DNA from: Heterodera schachtii
Taxonomy: Eukaryota > Nematoda > Chromadorea > Rhabditida > Heteroderidae
Direction of reading: 5' to 3'
Length of the DNA: 64,000 nt
Assembly: GCA_023374025.1 (NCBI GenBank)
Contig: SIJG01000015.1
Coordinates: 1,902,697 to 1,966,696, forward strand
Positions 1 through 11,813 of this stretch are shown here, one piece after another (the first letter of the stretch is position 1; every line of letters begins with the position of its first letter). Both the position numbers and the translations under genes were made by a program. Below the pieces are notes generated by a model. The model worked only from the letters and a program-made list of their open reading frames with translations. It was not told the DNA's origin and did no database searches.

Positions 1-2
1 CG

Positions 3-2172
3 CCGGTCGACGAACTGTCCCAGTGGAAAGGCCGTGCTTTGTTTTTGGAACAGTCCGTGAAAAGGCTGGTGCAGGAGAATCGCGAGTTGCGCCACGAGTT
101 GGGACGGACCAAAAATCAGGTGGAAAATGGCAATTTTTGAGTGTAAGGCGCTCGATTTTGGCCCTTACTGATTTTAATTATTCAAAGGCATTTATTTGTT
201 CATACATTTCTAATAGCTCACTTTTTGTATATTCACCCAAAAAATAGGAGACACCAAAATATTACAATTCCTTTGCTCGTTGAAAAGTTCGAATTTTATT
301 GAAAAAAATGGGTACTCTAAATCTTAAAAAAAAATTCAGAGGTTTGATGGTCGCTGAACAGGAATCCAACATCTATTTCGCCCTATTTCGAACTCCGACC
401 CAAATTCGAACAATAATTTGAAAAAAAAAATCCAAAAATTACAACTACAAAAAAATAGCTTTATACGCGTCTAAACTCTATGAAAAACTAGCGTTAGCTG
501 ATACTGATTTCTATGCTTTGCTCATAGTACACCATTCCGTGTGTTTTTATAAAGCTAATTATCGCTGTAGAAATTTTTTTTTTGTTGTAATTTTTGATTT
601 TTTTTTCTCAAATTATTGTTCGAGTTTGGGTTCGGGCTTCGAAATAGGGCGAAATAGATGTTGGATTCCTGTTCAGCGACCATCAAAACCCATGCTGAAA
701 GTTTTTTTAAGAATTAAACAAAAAAAATTTTATGGGCGGTAAACCACATAAATACCAAAAAATGTAAGAATTTGAGAAGTTTTTACAATTGTATTAAACA
801 ATGAGAGAGACCTTTAAACCGTTTCTGTGTTTCCAAACAATTTATAGAATTTTCAGTCATTTTTAATTTAAGTTTTAACAATAAAAGGTGATGCAATGTC
901 AGAAGGACTGTGAAGAGGCACGTCGACAGAGGGACCGCGAAGTGAACAAAAAACGGACCATTCAGCAATTTGAGGTGCTTTATTAGTTGGGTTCATTAAA
1001 ATTGACACCGCTGGAGAAAAGGAGCATTTTTAGCGGCTTTTTTAAAACCAAAATTTAAATTGGGGGACTTTTGGCCGACTGAAAAAAAGGGAATTTTTAT
1101 TATTTTGGGTTGCGAAATATACCATGTAAGTAATAAAATTTTTTGATTTTTAGTTTGCCACCCCCCCCCCTCGGTTACGGGTCGTTGTTTTTTATCGCCC
1201 CTTTGTCTTCCAAAAAGGAGGAGGAGCGTCGTGCACGTGCAATTGCTTCCGCCGCCTTTGCTGACCCCGTGCCGCTGACGGCGGACGAACGCGGCCATGC
1301 CGAGCTGATGAAGCGCATTTCGCCGATGCCCATGCGACGCATCATGGTCTCCGCCACGCAGAATCAGCAGAGAGCCGAAGCTGCGGCGCGTGCCACCGCC
1401 GCCGCTTACGACCGCACCGGCACAGTGACGGCGGCGCTGGTCCCGCAATTTGTTCAGCAGCAGCCGAAGGGGTGAGACGAACAGAGTGCATTGGCGGAAT
1501 TTAAAAAATTGCATAAATGCACAATCAGGCATTTTTTTTGTTTTCATTTAAGGTACTTGTGGGTTTTGGGCCTACACCACAAAACTCGACTCCTATTTGT
1601 GCGAATTCCTTTTGCGTGAGGACTGTAAAAGACGCAAAGTTGATCCCTTTGAAGAAATTTGCTTCAGATTGTTGAATTTAAGCTGCCAAAATAGTAACGC
1701 GCGCTAAAATGCCTTCAGCGCGCCCTAACTTTTTTAATAATTTTGTGGTGTAGGCCCAAAACCCACAAGTACCTCATTAAATTTTTCTCACATTTCCCAG
1801 ACGCACTTTTCCCACCGTTTTGTCAGTTTTTGGCGAATGCGTGCCAAGTAATTGTCGTCGCGTCGGAGCAATGCCCTCAAAAAACATCGTCGGAGTCAGA
1901 TAAATTTATTTTTTTATAACCCAGTAATTTTGTTGATTGATGATCGAGATTTTATTGTCGTTTTAAAGGGAGTTAATCAGTTAATTAAAATTAATAATTG
2001 TCCATTTTGAGGAAATATTCCCGTAATGTCCCAATTTCGGTGCCCTCATTATATCCCTTGTGACACAAAATTCGATTATAAAATTATAATTCAATTTCAG
2101 GTTCGCTTCACCCAGCAGACCAATTCTGCGGCAAACGCTTCGCAACTGAAGCGAACTTTTCCGGGAAAATGA
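3..2172 (+). CDS. Coiled-coil protein, 3' end (5' part outside window)
   Basis: Five exons join in phase: 3-119, 903-974 (or from 888, also in frame), 1218-1471, 1801-1894 and 2101-2172, ending in TGA. The visible protein begins with a heptad-like coiled coil (LFLEQSVKRLVQENRELRHE) followed by a charged Arg/Glu segment. An Ala-rich stretch rich in Met and Pro comes next, then a short basic tail ending TFPGK. Exon 3 can also be read to its own TGA at 1475, but the GTGAGA donor at 1472 and the phase match to the next two exons favour the longer form. The family is not recognised; the zipper-like part could belong to a bZIP or a structural coiled-coil protein, and any basic region would lie outside the window. 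A MITE sits in the third visible intron. Confidence 0.6.
1551..1774. mobile_element. MITE with perfect 34-bp terminal inverted repeats
   Basis: Positions 1551-1584 and 1741-1774 are perfect inverted repeats beginning AGGTACTTGTGGG. The 224-bp element has no coding capacity and lies in an intron of the coiled-coil gene. The flanks (catt-ta and cattaa) only weakly suggest a target-site duplication, so the superfamily is not assigned. Confidence 0.85.
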
Positions 2173-3649
2173 AAGAAGTTTGGAACGTAGACAAATCCTC
2201 AGCATTTTCAATGTTAAAAAGCCCAAATTTATTGAATTCCATCACATCTTCCCACTCTCATTATCATTAACGTATTTACATAATTATGATAATTAAGAAA
2301 TATCATTAATTTGTTTCACATAATTATAATTATGGTAATTAAATTGTTTGTTTTGAAGTGAAATGCGTAAACGAAAGCATGTGATATTTCCTGGTTTTTT
2401 TGGTTCCGTTTGATATTTATAAATAGGGTTATAAATTGTGATTTTTGTATTTGTGTGGCTTAAATGCATTTTAATGCATAAGTATTTGGGAATTTTTCGT
2501 TCGGGCATATCGAGGGAATTTTACTGCATATTTTCGTGATTTACGCTGTTTTTTCAGTTGTTTACCCTTTGACTATTATTTATCGCGTATCATTTCCATT
2601 TTTTCTTCCTTTTTCGGGTGATTAATCTTTGCTACAGCAGCGGGGCAAAGCAAAGCTGTCCTTGAGCATTTTCACCCATCCGCCGCCGTTCGGTGACCAT
2701 TCACTCTCTTCTCGTCTTTTTGATCATTTTTGTTTTAATTCAAAAGTAACCGACTTGCAAAACCGTCGTCAGCAGCAACAGTTGTGGAGAAAGGGAATGA
2801 AAATGAAATGGATGGTGGGAGGGGGGGGGGGGGGGGGGGGGGGGGGAACCAAGGTTCGAAGGGCAGGGTGAGGAGGGAGGGGTGGAAGGAGAGGGGGGAG
2901 GGGGCGGGGGATGGTCGCGCCGATTGATGCATTCTTTTTCCAATCCATTGCAAATGCAATTGATTTTATGTGTACAGCCAACAGCAGCAAAAATCTTCAT
3001 TCATTTTTCGCTTTGTCGAACTCGAAAAGGACGTCAAAAAGGGTCAAGCGAAGAAAAGCAAAGGGAGGGGAGGGGAGAAAAGGCAAAAGGAGCTGAAAGG
3101 CCACCCGACGCCCTTTCCGTCCCCTCCCCTCGCCCTCTCACTTCCCCCCACCCCTAATTTCCCCCCCTCCCCTCCCGCCTTCTGCCCATTTTTTACTGAC
3201 TAATTGTTTCAATGTCACGGGTTGCGCTCACCTCCCCCGTCAATTCAATTTCAAAATGATGCACAATCAAAAACAATTAACATTTTTCTGCTGGTCCCTG
3301 AAAAAGAAATTTCCAAGTGATCAAAAATTGCGATAGGTAATTGTGAATGAGAGAGAACATGAACATGTGTGCACGACGTGTACATATTGCGCAGAGTTAA
3401 TAAGAGTTGCTATTTTAGTTGGAAAAGACTCGAGAAATGGAACTTTTTGGCCAAAATGAATCAAAATGTTCATTTTAATGTTCCTTTTTAGTCACGCGAA
3501 TCAACTTTCCCCCGCCCTTTGTCATATCTTTTTACCCATTCATCATCTGTATGTGATATTTGTAGTTTAACTCGGTTTCCCCATTCATTTTTAGTTTTAT
3601 TGGGTATTTAGAGAAGGATATGCGGTTTAATTTCACTTCCTATTATTAT
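2173..3649. other. Intergenic, AT-rich with G- and C-rich tracts
   Basis: No supportable gene. An uninterrupted run of 26 G lies at 2821-2846, G-rich purine sequence at 2868-2912, and pyrimidine-rich sequence at about 3115-3180. Short proline-rich and glycine-rich open frames here come from these tracts and are not treated as genes. Confidence 0.6.
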
Positions 3650-4210
3650 TAGGGCTTCGATTTATAGTTTTTTCACTATTTTTTCCTGAGCTCCCCGTAA
3701 CCTGAAATGCACTAAAAACATGTTTTTTTCGGCTGTTATTAAGCTACTTTTCGAGTTACTAGCAACTATTTTCTAGTTTTTTATTTTTAGCAACTAAAAA
3801 ACTATTTTCACTATTTTGGCGTTTTGCCCAAAATTTGTTAACAAAAATACACAGTAAAAGGAAAAAGACACCGCTAACTATCGACTTAAAATTTTTTTCA
3901 AAAAATACACTCCTAAGAATCGACGCGAAAATTTTCGAAAATGTGCCCCTAAGAAATGAAAAATTCTCAAAAATTCATCTCCAAAATTTATTAATTTATT
4001 TATTGACAAGAATTTGTTATTTAAAAAATATTTATCGCAATACTGATTTGGCTTATATTGTTACCATTTGGATAAAATTTTACGATTTTACACCCCTAAA
4101 TCTGAAAGTTTTTAGCAACTATTTACCCTTTTTTAGAAACTTTTGGGGGTTTTTTAGAAACTAAAACTAACTATTTTGGCACTTTTTAGCAACTATAAAT
4201 CGAAGCCCTA
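3650..4210. mobile_element. hAT-like MITE, 561 bp
   Basis: The ends are inverted copies of TAGGGCTTCGATTTATAGTT (3650-3669 and 4191-4210). The element is flanked by the direct repeat ATTATTAT (3642-3649 and 4211-4218), an 8-bp duplication as made by hAT transposases. The duplication is low-complexity, so the superfamily call is tentative. The interior is AT-rich with no transposase. Confidence 0.75.
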
Positions 4211-4972
4211 ATTATTATTTGTAGGCAGGTTCATTTTTTTACAAATCGTGCAGAAAATTCAGACTAGTCTTTTAATTTCAAAAATATGAGTACCTAAATC
4301 AATTTTTTCTGTTTGGAGCACTGCCGAGCGTTTTCCTTTCTTTTTTCTTCGATTGCGCCCCCTCCACCCTCCGCCCTCTCTCCCTCCCTCCGTTTCTGTA
4401 CGAATTTCTAACTAGACCCGTAGTCAGGGGGAGAAGGGGGAGGGGGAATTCCCCCCGAAATAAAAAATTTTCATGCCAAAATGAGTAATTTTTAAATATT
4501 TAATTTTAACAAATTGCGTTAAAATTTCCAGAAAATTTTCCCGGTGGCGCCTAACAGCACCGCCAGACTCTATTCCCCCATTTTAGTATATTTTTGAAAA
4601 TTTGACCCGAAATAGCAAAAAGCAGTCTTCCTTTTGGCAAAAAACGGTACAAATTCCTGCTTTTTGCCCGAATAGCAAAAAAAAAAAAAAAAAAAAACCG
4701 GGTTCTGCCGTCCGAAATTTTTTCTGGCTACGGCCTGTCTCAAGCACCAACTTCTTCGGTCTGTCTGTCTATGAACATAACAACAATTATTCCGTGTAAC
4801 TTATAATTTGTTATTGTGTTATTCTTGACCCTCTCCCCCCCTCAATTTAATTGTCTCTTATTTACTTTTCTCTCGTCCTTCATACATTTGTATGTACATA
4901 AGTACCAACAAATTTATTTGTAATTAATTTCAGGTTTTCATAGTGACTTTTTTCCGTGCTCCTCAGCTGCTC
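4211..4972. other. Intergenic between MITE and RMDN gene
   Basis: AT-rich with C-rich stretches (4358-4395), a G-rich stretch near 4428-4447 and an A run at 4677-4697. One reverse-oriented copy of the dispersed GC palindrome lies at 4541-4564. No gene is seen. Confidence 0.5.
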
Positions 4973-6729
4973 ATGGTAAAAAAAAATTCTCAAAATTCAG
5001 AAAAAAAAAGTTTTAAATTTAAACGAATGATTTCCCCCCTCTTTTTCAGTTTGAATACATCGACCAACTTGACAGTGAGAACAAACACGAGGAGGCCTAT
5101 TGCCTGTTGGCCAAGCAGAGCCTGAACACCGGCTTAAATCAGCAGGAAATTCTGTGGCGACTTGGTCGGTCGCTCCTTTTTCTTTGTCCATTCCCTCCGT
5201 CCCTTTCACAGCTCGGTCATGTGTTCAGATGGCGTACCCGCTCGACATGAAGAACCCGAAGAAGAAGAAACTGCTTGACGAAGGTGACAGACAGACGGAC
5301 GGACAAAGGCGGAATTCTAATTTTTGGATTTTATTTGAAAAAAATATTAGAGGGGAGGGGGGGAGGAGCCGGTCCCGAAAGTTCCGCCGCCGAAACTCCG
5401 CGAGACATAACTCTGCCGAGGGAAAATTTTCAAACTTAGAAATTTTTCAAGAAAAAAATCTTAAAAAATATTTTCACAGAAAACTTGGAGAAAAAATATT
5501 TTCAAATAAATCGCTGGAAATTTTTGAATTTTCTCGGTAAAGCTGAATCCATTTTGCAACAAAAAAAAACAACGTATTTCGGGAGTTTTCGGGGGGGGTG
5601 GTGGTGGAGGAATTGGTCAATTATTTAACTCCGTTTGTTTTTGGTTGCCTTTTCATTACACCGATTGTCTCTTAATTCCAATTTTCAGGCCATAGGTACG
5701 CCTGCTCCGCCTACGAGCTGTGCAGCGACGACTTCAACGTGTTGAAATGGACTGCCGCCGCGGTTGGCTCACGGACGGACTTTCTCGGCACGAAGGAGCG
5801 CATCGAACAGGGCAATTTCTTCAGGGTCGGACTTTGAATTCTTACAATTAGACTAATTAAACCAATGCCATTGTACAAATCGCCAAAATTACGAATTTCG
5901 CATGATTTGTTTAATATTCTTCCAAAAATATTTTCGTTGAATTTTGACAAAATTTTTTGAAGGTTATAAATGTGGGAAAGCTTTCGTTCTCTTCCATTTG
6001 CTTCACCTGCAAAAAAATTCGAAAGGCGGCTCCGAAATTTTTTTTTTGTCCAAATAGCAAATTTTTTGAGTTTTCTTTGCAAAAAATAAATAAAATCCTG
6101 AGAAACCTGGTAAGATTTCGCAAAAGATAATATTTTCTCAAAAAAGTTTATTTTAGGATGTTCTCGACAAGGCATTGGCCATCAACCCGGAGGAGTACAC
6201 TGTGAGTCAGAAGAAAGGTGTTGATCCAACGGCTTTTCTCTTTGCCCCGTCTTTTCGCTATTCACACAGTCTTTTCCCCTTCAGCTGCTTCACATGCGCG
6301 GCAGGCTCGTCCTCTCGGTGGCTTCTCTGTCGTGGATTGAACGGAAGGCGGCCACCGTTCTTTTCGGCCCGCCGCCCGAAGTTTCACTCAACGAGGCGAT
6401 CAGAGTGGGTGCAGCAGCACTGACTAATTAGTGATCGGAAATGCTTTTGGGCTTCTCAAACTTTTCCTCCACCGCGTGCCGTGCCAAAAACGCGTCTATT
6501 CGTTTCCCTCCCCTTGAAGGACTTCACGGCGGTGTTGGAGTTGGCGCCGGATTGGCTGGAGAACACCCTCTTCCTGGCCAAGGCGTATTTGGCCAACGGC
6601 GACAGGGAAAGTGCGGTGCACCATTTGAAGCAGCTGATCGATTCCTACCAGCAGAACGAAAACGACAAGGACCAGCCCGAGGCACTGAAGGAGGCCAAGG
6701 CGCTGCTGAAGAAGCACGGGGGAAAATGA
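4973..6729 (+). CDS. rmd-1: Regulator of microtubule dynamics protein (RMDN/rmd-1 family)
   Basis: Seven exons, all in phase: 4973-4975 (only the ATG), 5050-5164, 5212-5283, 5689-5825, 6157-6201, 6285-6404 and 6520-6729. They give 233 residues, close to the usual size for C. elegans RMD-1. Family hallmarks are in order: EILWRLARS, a KNPKKKK segment, a GTKERI motif, [19 protein letters not shown], the strongly conserved SWIERKAA followed by FGPPPE, and a C-terminal TPR-like helix pair ([17 protein letters not shown]). The family is TPR-like and has been linked to microtubules and mitochondria. The start rests on an ATG directly before a GTAAAA donor; an extra 5' exon is possible. Confidence 0.9.
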
Positions 6730-7095
6730 CCTCAATGAAACTCACCCATAGATCTTCTTAATGGACTCATTAATGGATTTGCATAATTTTAATCTGTGCC
6801 ACATTTGAATATTTGACTCTCACTAAATTTAATTCTTTTTTTTTTTTTTGCATTCAGATTATTTATACATTCGAGAAAAATCGCAAAATATAAATTGAAA
6901 AAGTTAAATATGTAAGAAAAGGATGCAATTTTTAGTTTTACCTATTTTTTCCTTAGCTTTATATGGCCTAAAACGCACGAAAACGTGTTTTTTCGGTTGT
7001 TAATTAAGCAAGTTTAAAACAAGTTCATTAGAAAACAATTATAAATTTCAAAAATTTATCGCCAAAAACAATGTTTGCAAATATTTAATACATAT
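6730..7095. repeat. AT-rich spacer with a degenerate relative of the 3650-4210 MITE
   Basis: Around 6975-7010 the sequence has an A-rich stretch, then gtgttttttcgg, then a ttgttaattaagca stretch. This resembles the inner left part of the MITE at about 3715-3755. Ends and duplications are not recognisable. Confidence 0.35.
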
Positions 7096-7262
7096 TCGCA
7101 GAATTCCATTTATGGCATAGGAAGAAGTCACCACCCAAAATCATGTGCCAAATCATGTGCTGAAACGCCATGACAAATTGCTTTTTTAATTTTACGATTA
7201 TCGATTAATATTAAATAAAAAAATGATTAAAAATAAATTTTAAAAAATCGTAAAGTAAAAAG
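7096..7262 (-). repeat. Orphan third copy of the ubiquitin-effector upstream region
   Basis: In reverse orientation this segment matches the upstream region of copy 1 (about 9228-9385) and, in the same orientation, that of copy 2 (about 27605-27770). Shared landmarks are tcaccacccaaaatcatgtg, a tggcat block and an AT-rich end with attaatattaaat. The match stops before the TATA-like element and coding sequence, so this is a promoter relic without a gene. Confidence 0.85.
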
Positions 7263-7659
7263 GGGGTAAAAATTATTATAGTGTGTTTTGAGGTACTTTT
7301 CGGTTTTGGGGCCTAGATATGAATTTAAAAAAACAAGACGCACACAATTGCAAAAACTACGCGTCAAAATTATATTGGGGGCTTTAAATGGCACTGCGCC
7401 ACTTTTTTGGCATCTTCGCGCCAGAGGAACTCGCACTAATAGGAGTCCAGCATCTGGCAGTGCGTGCTGTGTTCTTTTTTTGTGATGCTTTTGCCGAGCG
7501 CAAAGTGCGCTCAATCGTTTGTGTTGGGTCCCGAAAAATGTCCTTTCGTTACTTTATGCAATATGAACGAATATTCGAATATTTTTGCTTTAAAATTCAA
7601 ATCAGGGCGCCAAAACCGAAAAGTGCCTGTTTTGATATAAACGGGGGAGGGGGAAATCG
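7263..7659. other. Spacer, no clear gene
   Basis: Overlapping short frames on both strands show no family features. A gatataaacggggg stretch near 7634 also occurs next to the promoter end of ubiquitin copy 2 (about 27779), so duplicated DNA may extend this far. Confidence 0.4.
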
Positions 7660-9205
7660 GTAGTTCAAAATTTTCCGGGACGGGAATCCCGTAAAAATCC
7701 CGCTCCCGTTCAAATCCCGCAGATATTTTACGGGAGTCCCGAGCGGGAGCGGGAGTAATTCGAAAATTTAATTAAATATTCACAAAAATATTTTTAATGC
7801 TTAAATTTGAAGGACAATCCTTTATTAATGAAAAAATTTATTGAAAAAATTAGTAAGCCGAAATTTGAAAAAAAAAACTGATTTTAGGGTCGAAAATCAG
7901 AAAATTTTTTCAAATTGCTTCAAAAAAATTATTTTTTATAATTTATTTAACAAATTTTTTTTATTAATTTTATACAGGGTGGCCAAGTTTTTTTTTTCAA
8001 AATAAGACAAAATGGCTCAAAAACTAAGATTCGGACCCCAAAAATAAGATTTTTTCTAAAACTAATTGTAGCATGAAGGAAACGCAAAAAAACATGAAAA
8101 ACGACTTAAAACATTGTTTAGTGTAAAAACCAGGGCTTGCAACTGAACATTTTCAAAATCTGCATTTGGCCGACAAAAAATCATCATTTGGGGTCAAAAA
8201 TAACATTTTGGAAAATTTTATTCAAAATGAAAAAATCAATAAAAATGTTTTTTTCGTGGCGCGCTTTTTCCAAAAAAACTTTTTGGGGATCGGGGGGTGT
8301 CCGGTGGTGCCGGTAGGCGCCGCCGGGAAAATTTTTGAAAATTTCACTGCAATTTGTTAACAGATTTCCACCAAAAAACGACTAATTTTTGAGATTTTGA
8401 GCCGATTTTTATGAAAAAAAAGTTTTGGGACCCGGCGGTGCCGATAAGCGCCGCCGGAGGAAAAATAGAAATTTTGACCATTTTTTAACAAATTTTCACT
8501 GAAATTTTGGGGAATTTTACAATCAAGAAAATGAAATAAAAATGAAATTTTTTTCAAAAATCAAATTAAATCAAATATTCGCTTCAATAAAAAATAATAT
8601 GTCAAAACAGTCATTCAAATTTTACATTTTTATTTTCAAATCCAAAAATAAGCACAAAATAAGCACGTAACGCTAAAATAAGCACAAATCTTAGAAATAA
8701 GCACATTTTAGCTTTCTAAGATCCGACCCCTCAAAATAAGCACAAATCTTAGAAATAAGCACACTTGGCCACCCTGATTTTATATTTTCGACTCCCTTTA
8801 TTAACTTGAACAACTTTTTGCGGCGCATTTAAAAAAAAAACTTTTTGGGAACCAGGGAGGAGAAGGGAGGCCGGCGGTGCCGTTAGGCGCCGTCGGGAAA
8901 AAATTGAATATTTGAACACAATACAGTAATCAAATTTTGTCCAAAATAACCAATTTTTGCAAATTTGAGCCAGTATTTTTAAGAAAATTAAGGATTTTAA
9001 GGGTCCGGCGGTGCCGATAGGCGCCGTCGGGAATTTTTTTGGATTGGCTATATATTTAACAAGCGGGAGCGGATCGGGCGTTCAAAATTTTATGGGACGG
9101 GAGTCTCGAACGGGAATCCCGTAAAAATCCCGTTCACCGAAAAAAAGCGGGACCGGGAATCCCGTAAAATCCCGCGGGAGTCCCGGTCCCGCCGGGCTCT
9201 ACTAG
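7660..9205. repeat. Dispersed non-coding repeat element, copy 1
   Basis: Both ends carry clustered cgggacgggaatcccgtaa / cccgtaaaatcccgc palindromic blocks (7675-7760 and 9062-9200). Between them lie AT-rich sequence and four copies of a GC palindrome. The same arrangement recurs at 18890-20411 beside the satellite array. No reading frame for a transposase or polymerase is seen. Confidence 0.65.
8301..8327. repeat. Dispersed GC palindrome family (8 copies)
   Basis: A roughly 26-bp near-palindrome with consensus CCGGCGGTGCCGATAGGCGC plus CGCCGG recurs at 8301-8327, 8432-8457, 8871-8897, 9005-9031, 19149-19174, 19526-19551 and 19725-19750, and inverted at 4541-4564. It is usually followed by a gaaaaattt-like A/T stretch. 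The arms vary while pairing is mostly kept, for example GCCGCCGG against GCCGTCGG. Confidence 0.8.
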
Positions 9206-9299
9206 AAATCCGAATAATTTTTACTGTTTACTTTACGATTTCTAAAAAAATATATAAATTTTTAATAATTTTTGTTTAATATTAATCAATAATCGTAAA

Positions 9300-9887
<588 letters not shown>

Positions 9888-10499
9888 TCAGAACTGGTCA
9901 GCAGCAAGGCACATGATTGATTGGCACAGTGATTTTCCACCACCAAATTCACAACACTTTTCTCTTTTCCGGGTTTTCTTTGATTTCCGTGTTCGGTTAG
10001 TTTTCCTCTGTCTTTTTTTAAATTTTTAACTTTGATCAGTAGTTTATCATTTTAACTTCAGCATACATAGATATTGTCATAGTAGCATTTCTGTCAGTTT
10101 CTATCCCTTTTTTGTTTTGCAATAAAATTTCGGACATTTTCGTGCCAATATATTTTTTTGCTAACCAACCCTTAAATCCGCCTTCAAAAATGGTGGACCG
10201 TTTATTATCGATGGTGTGCCATAAAATATCTATGCTTTTTAAAATATTGTTTTTGATATCTCTTATTGGGAAAGAGTCCTTCTGGGCTTACGAATCGGCG
10301 ACGTCGTTTCGGCGCCAGGGTTTTCGGCGCCAAGCCAGAAACAAAAATTAAATAAATCACGAATTGGGGAATTTAATATGTTAATTATTCCTCAGGGAAA
10401 ATTTCAAAATAATATGGCGATTCTGATTTCTATGCTGATTGTGATCATTTCTTTACTGTTCGTATTCATCGAAATATTCTATGTCGTCAGTTAAGGTTT
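9888..10499. other. 3' flank of copy 1 and spacer
   Basis: Similarity to the 3' flank of copy 2 runs to about 10080, so the duplicated block is about 850 bp. The rest is AT-rich; no gene is seen. Confidence 0.5.
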
Positions 10500-11175
10500 T
10501 TTTCCGGCCAACTTTTGCGGTCGGGGTCGTTTTCGCGCCGTCGTTTTCGCGCGGGGGTCGTTTTCGCGCCGTCGTTTTCGCGCGGGGGTCGTTTTCGCGC
10601 CGTCGTTTTCGCGCGGGGGTCGTTTTCGCGCGGTTGCATATATGTAAAATAAATAGGAGTATATATTAAAGAAAATTTGTTTTTACTGATCAAATAAATA
10701 TAGCTCCCAACTATACTGATCAGTGATCAGGAATCAGAAATCAAATTTCAGTTAGGACATCGCTTATGGCCGCAGAATCCCTGCGTATCTGGCATTCTGT
10801 AGCAGGCTAAGGGGTGGTCAGGTTCGGATTCACCCGGAGTAAAAGGTTATTTGTTTTTTTGTAGATTTCTAACTCAATATGTCGATTATATTAAGTTTTC
10901 AAAATGAAGTTTTACCAAAATTATGACAAGTTCGTCCCACAAAATGGTCATAATTATGCCAATGCCAATGTGAATCCCGAAAACATTATCAATTTCTCAC
11001 TGGTATTTCCCGAAACTATGAAATGCGACCTTAGTTTGTTCTAAAATTTTTCTTGCTTTTTTGTTAAATTTTTATAAGAAAAATTGTGTTTTTTTCATTT
11101 TTTTTTTCTTTGGTGCGAAAACGACCCCCGCGCGAAAACGACGGCGCGAAAACGACCTGGCCCGCAGCTTTTGAC
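10500..11175. mobile_element. Non-coding element with inverted GC-rich minisatellite ends
   Basis: The left end (10522-10635) holds tandem cgttttcgcgccgt/cgttttcgcgcgggggt units. The right end (11116-11158) holds the same units inverted (cgaaaacgacccccgcgcg). Outer flanks are partly complementary (ccaacttttgcggtc against gcccgcagcttttgacc). The interior has no transposase. It looks like a foldback-type element; no target duplication is clear. Confidence 0.6.
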
Positions 11176-11260
11176 CATCATTCACTTAGGAAACCAAACG
11201 CATTCATTTTACAAAAAATATGAAACTTTCTTTTGGGTCTTTGAAAATAACATAATGATG

Positions 11261-11728
11261 TACAGATGGTCATAAGTTTAACATCACTCTTAAATTTGAA
11301 TAAATTTCGAATGATAATTAGTCTATAAACAGAAGTAATTAATCAAAAAAATTTCACCCCTGTAAAAACACTGGTCATATGTTTAACACCAGTAAACTTT
11401 TCTAAACATTAGCTATATTTTAAGTATAAGAAATACTCTGAAAAGAATTCCTGCTTTTCAAACTTTTGGTGCTAATCAAAAATGTATTTTACATCAACTT
11501 GGTCAGACCACTCCTTCATGATGATCTGGTAATACATTTTACTAGAGAAATGACCAACACCGAAGTTGAAACGCCCAAAATGTTGTATCAAAAAAAAATA
11601 AATAAAAAGTAAGTCAATATTTGATTTTTCCTATATTTTTGGTGGTGTTAAACGTTTGAGTAAAGCTTTTTCCCACCAATGTAAAAGTAATAAGTGTAAG
11701 TGCTGTTAAATATTTGACCATTACTGTA
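11261..11728. mobile_element. Tc1/mariner-like MITE
   Basis: The left end, from tacag at 11261 through tggtcataagtttaacatcact, is inverted at the right end as agtgctgttaaatatttgacc running to ttactgta (11728). An imperfect inverted repeat starting TACAG is typical of Tc1/mariner relatives inserting at TA. An interior stretch (about 11480-11525) recurs inverted near 15000-15050, suggesting a second degraded copy. Confidence 0.6.
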
Positions 11729-11813
11729 TGTCAAAACAATTCTTATTCCAATTTCTGACCAATATTCTCATGGAGAATAAAAAAATATCCAAATGGATAT
11801 TATATATTTTCCT

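Noticed and set aside
2735..3000. Proline-rich minus-strand frames
   Set aside because: They read a G homopolymer and G-rich purine tract; no splice or domain support.
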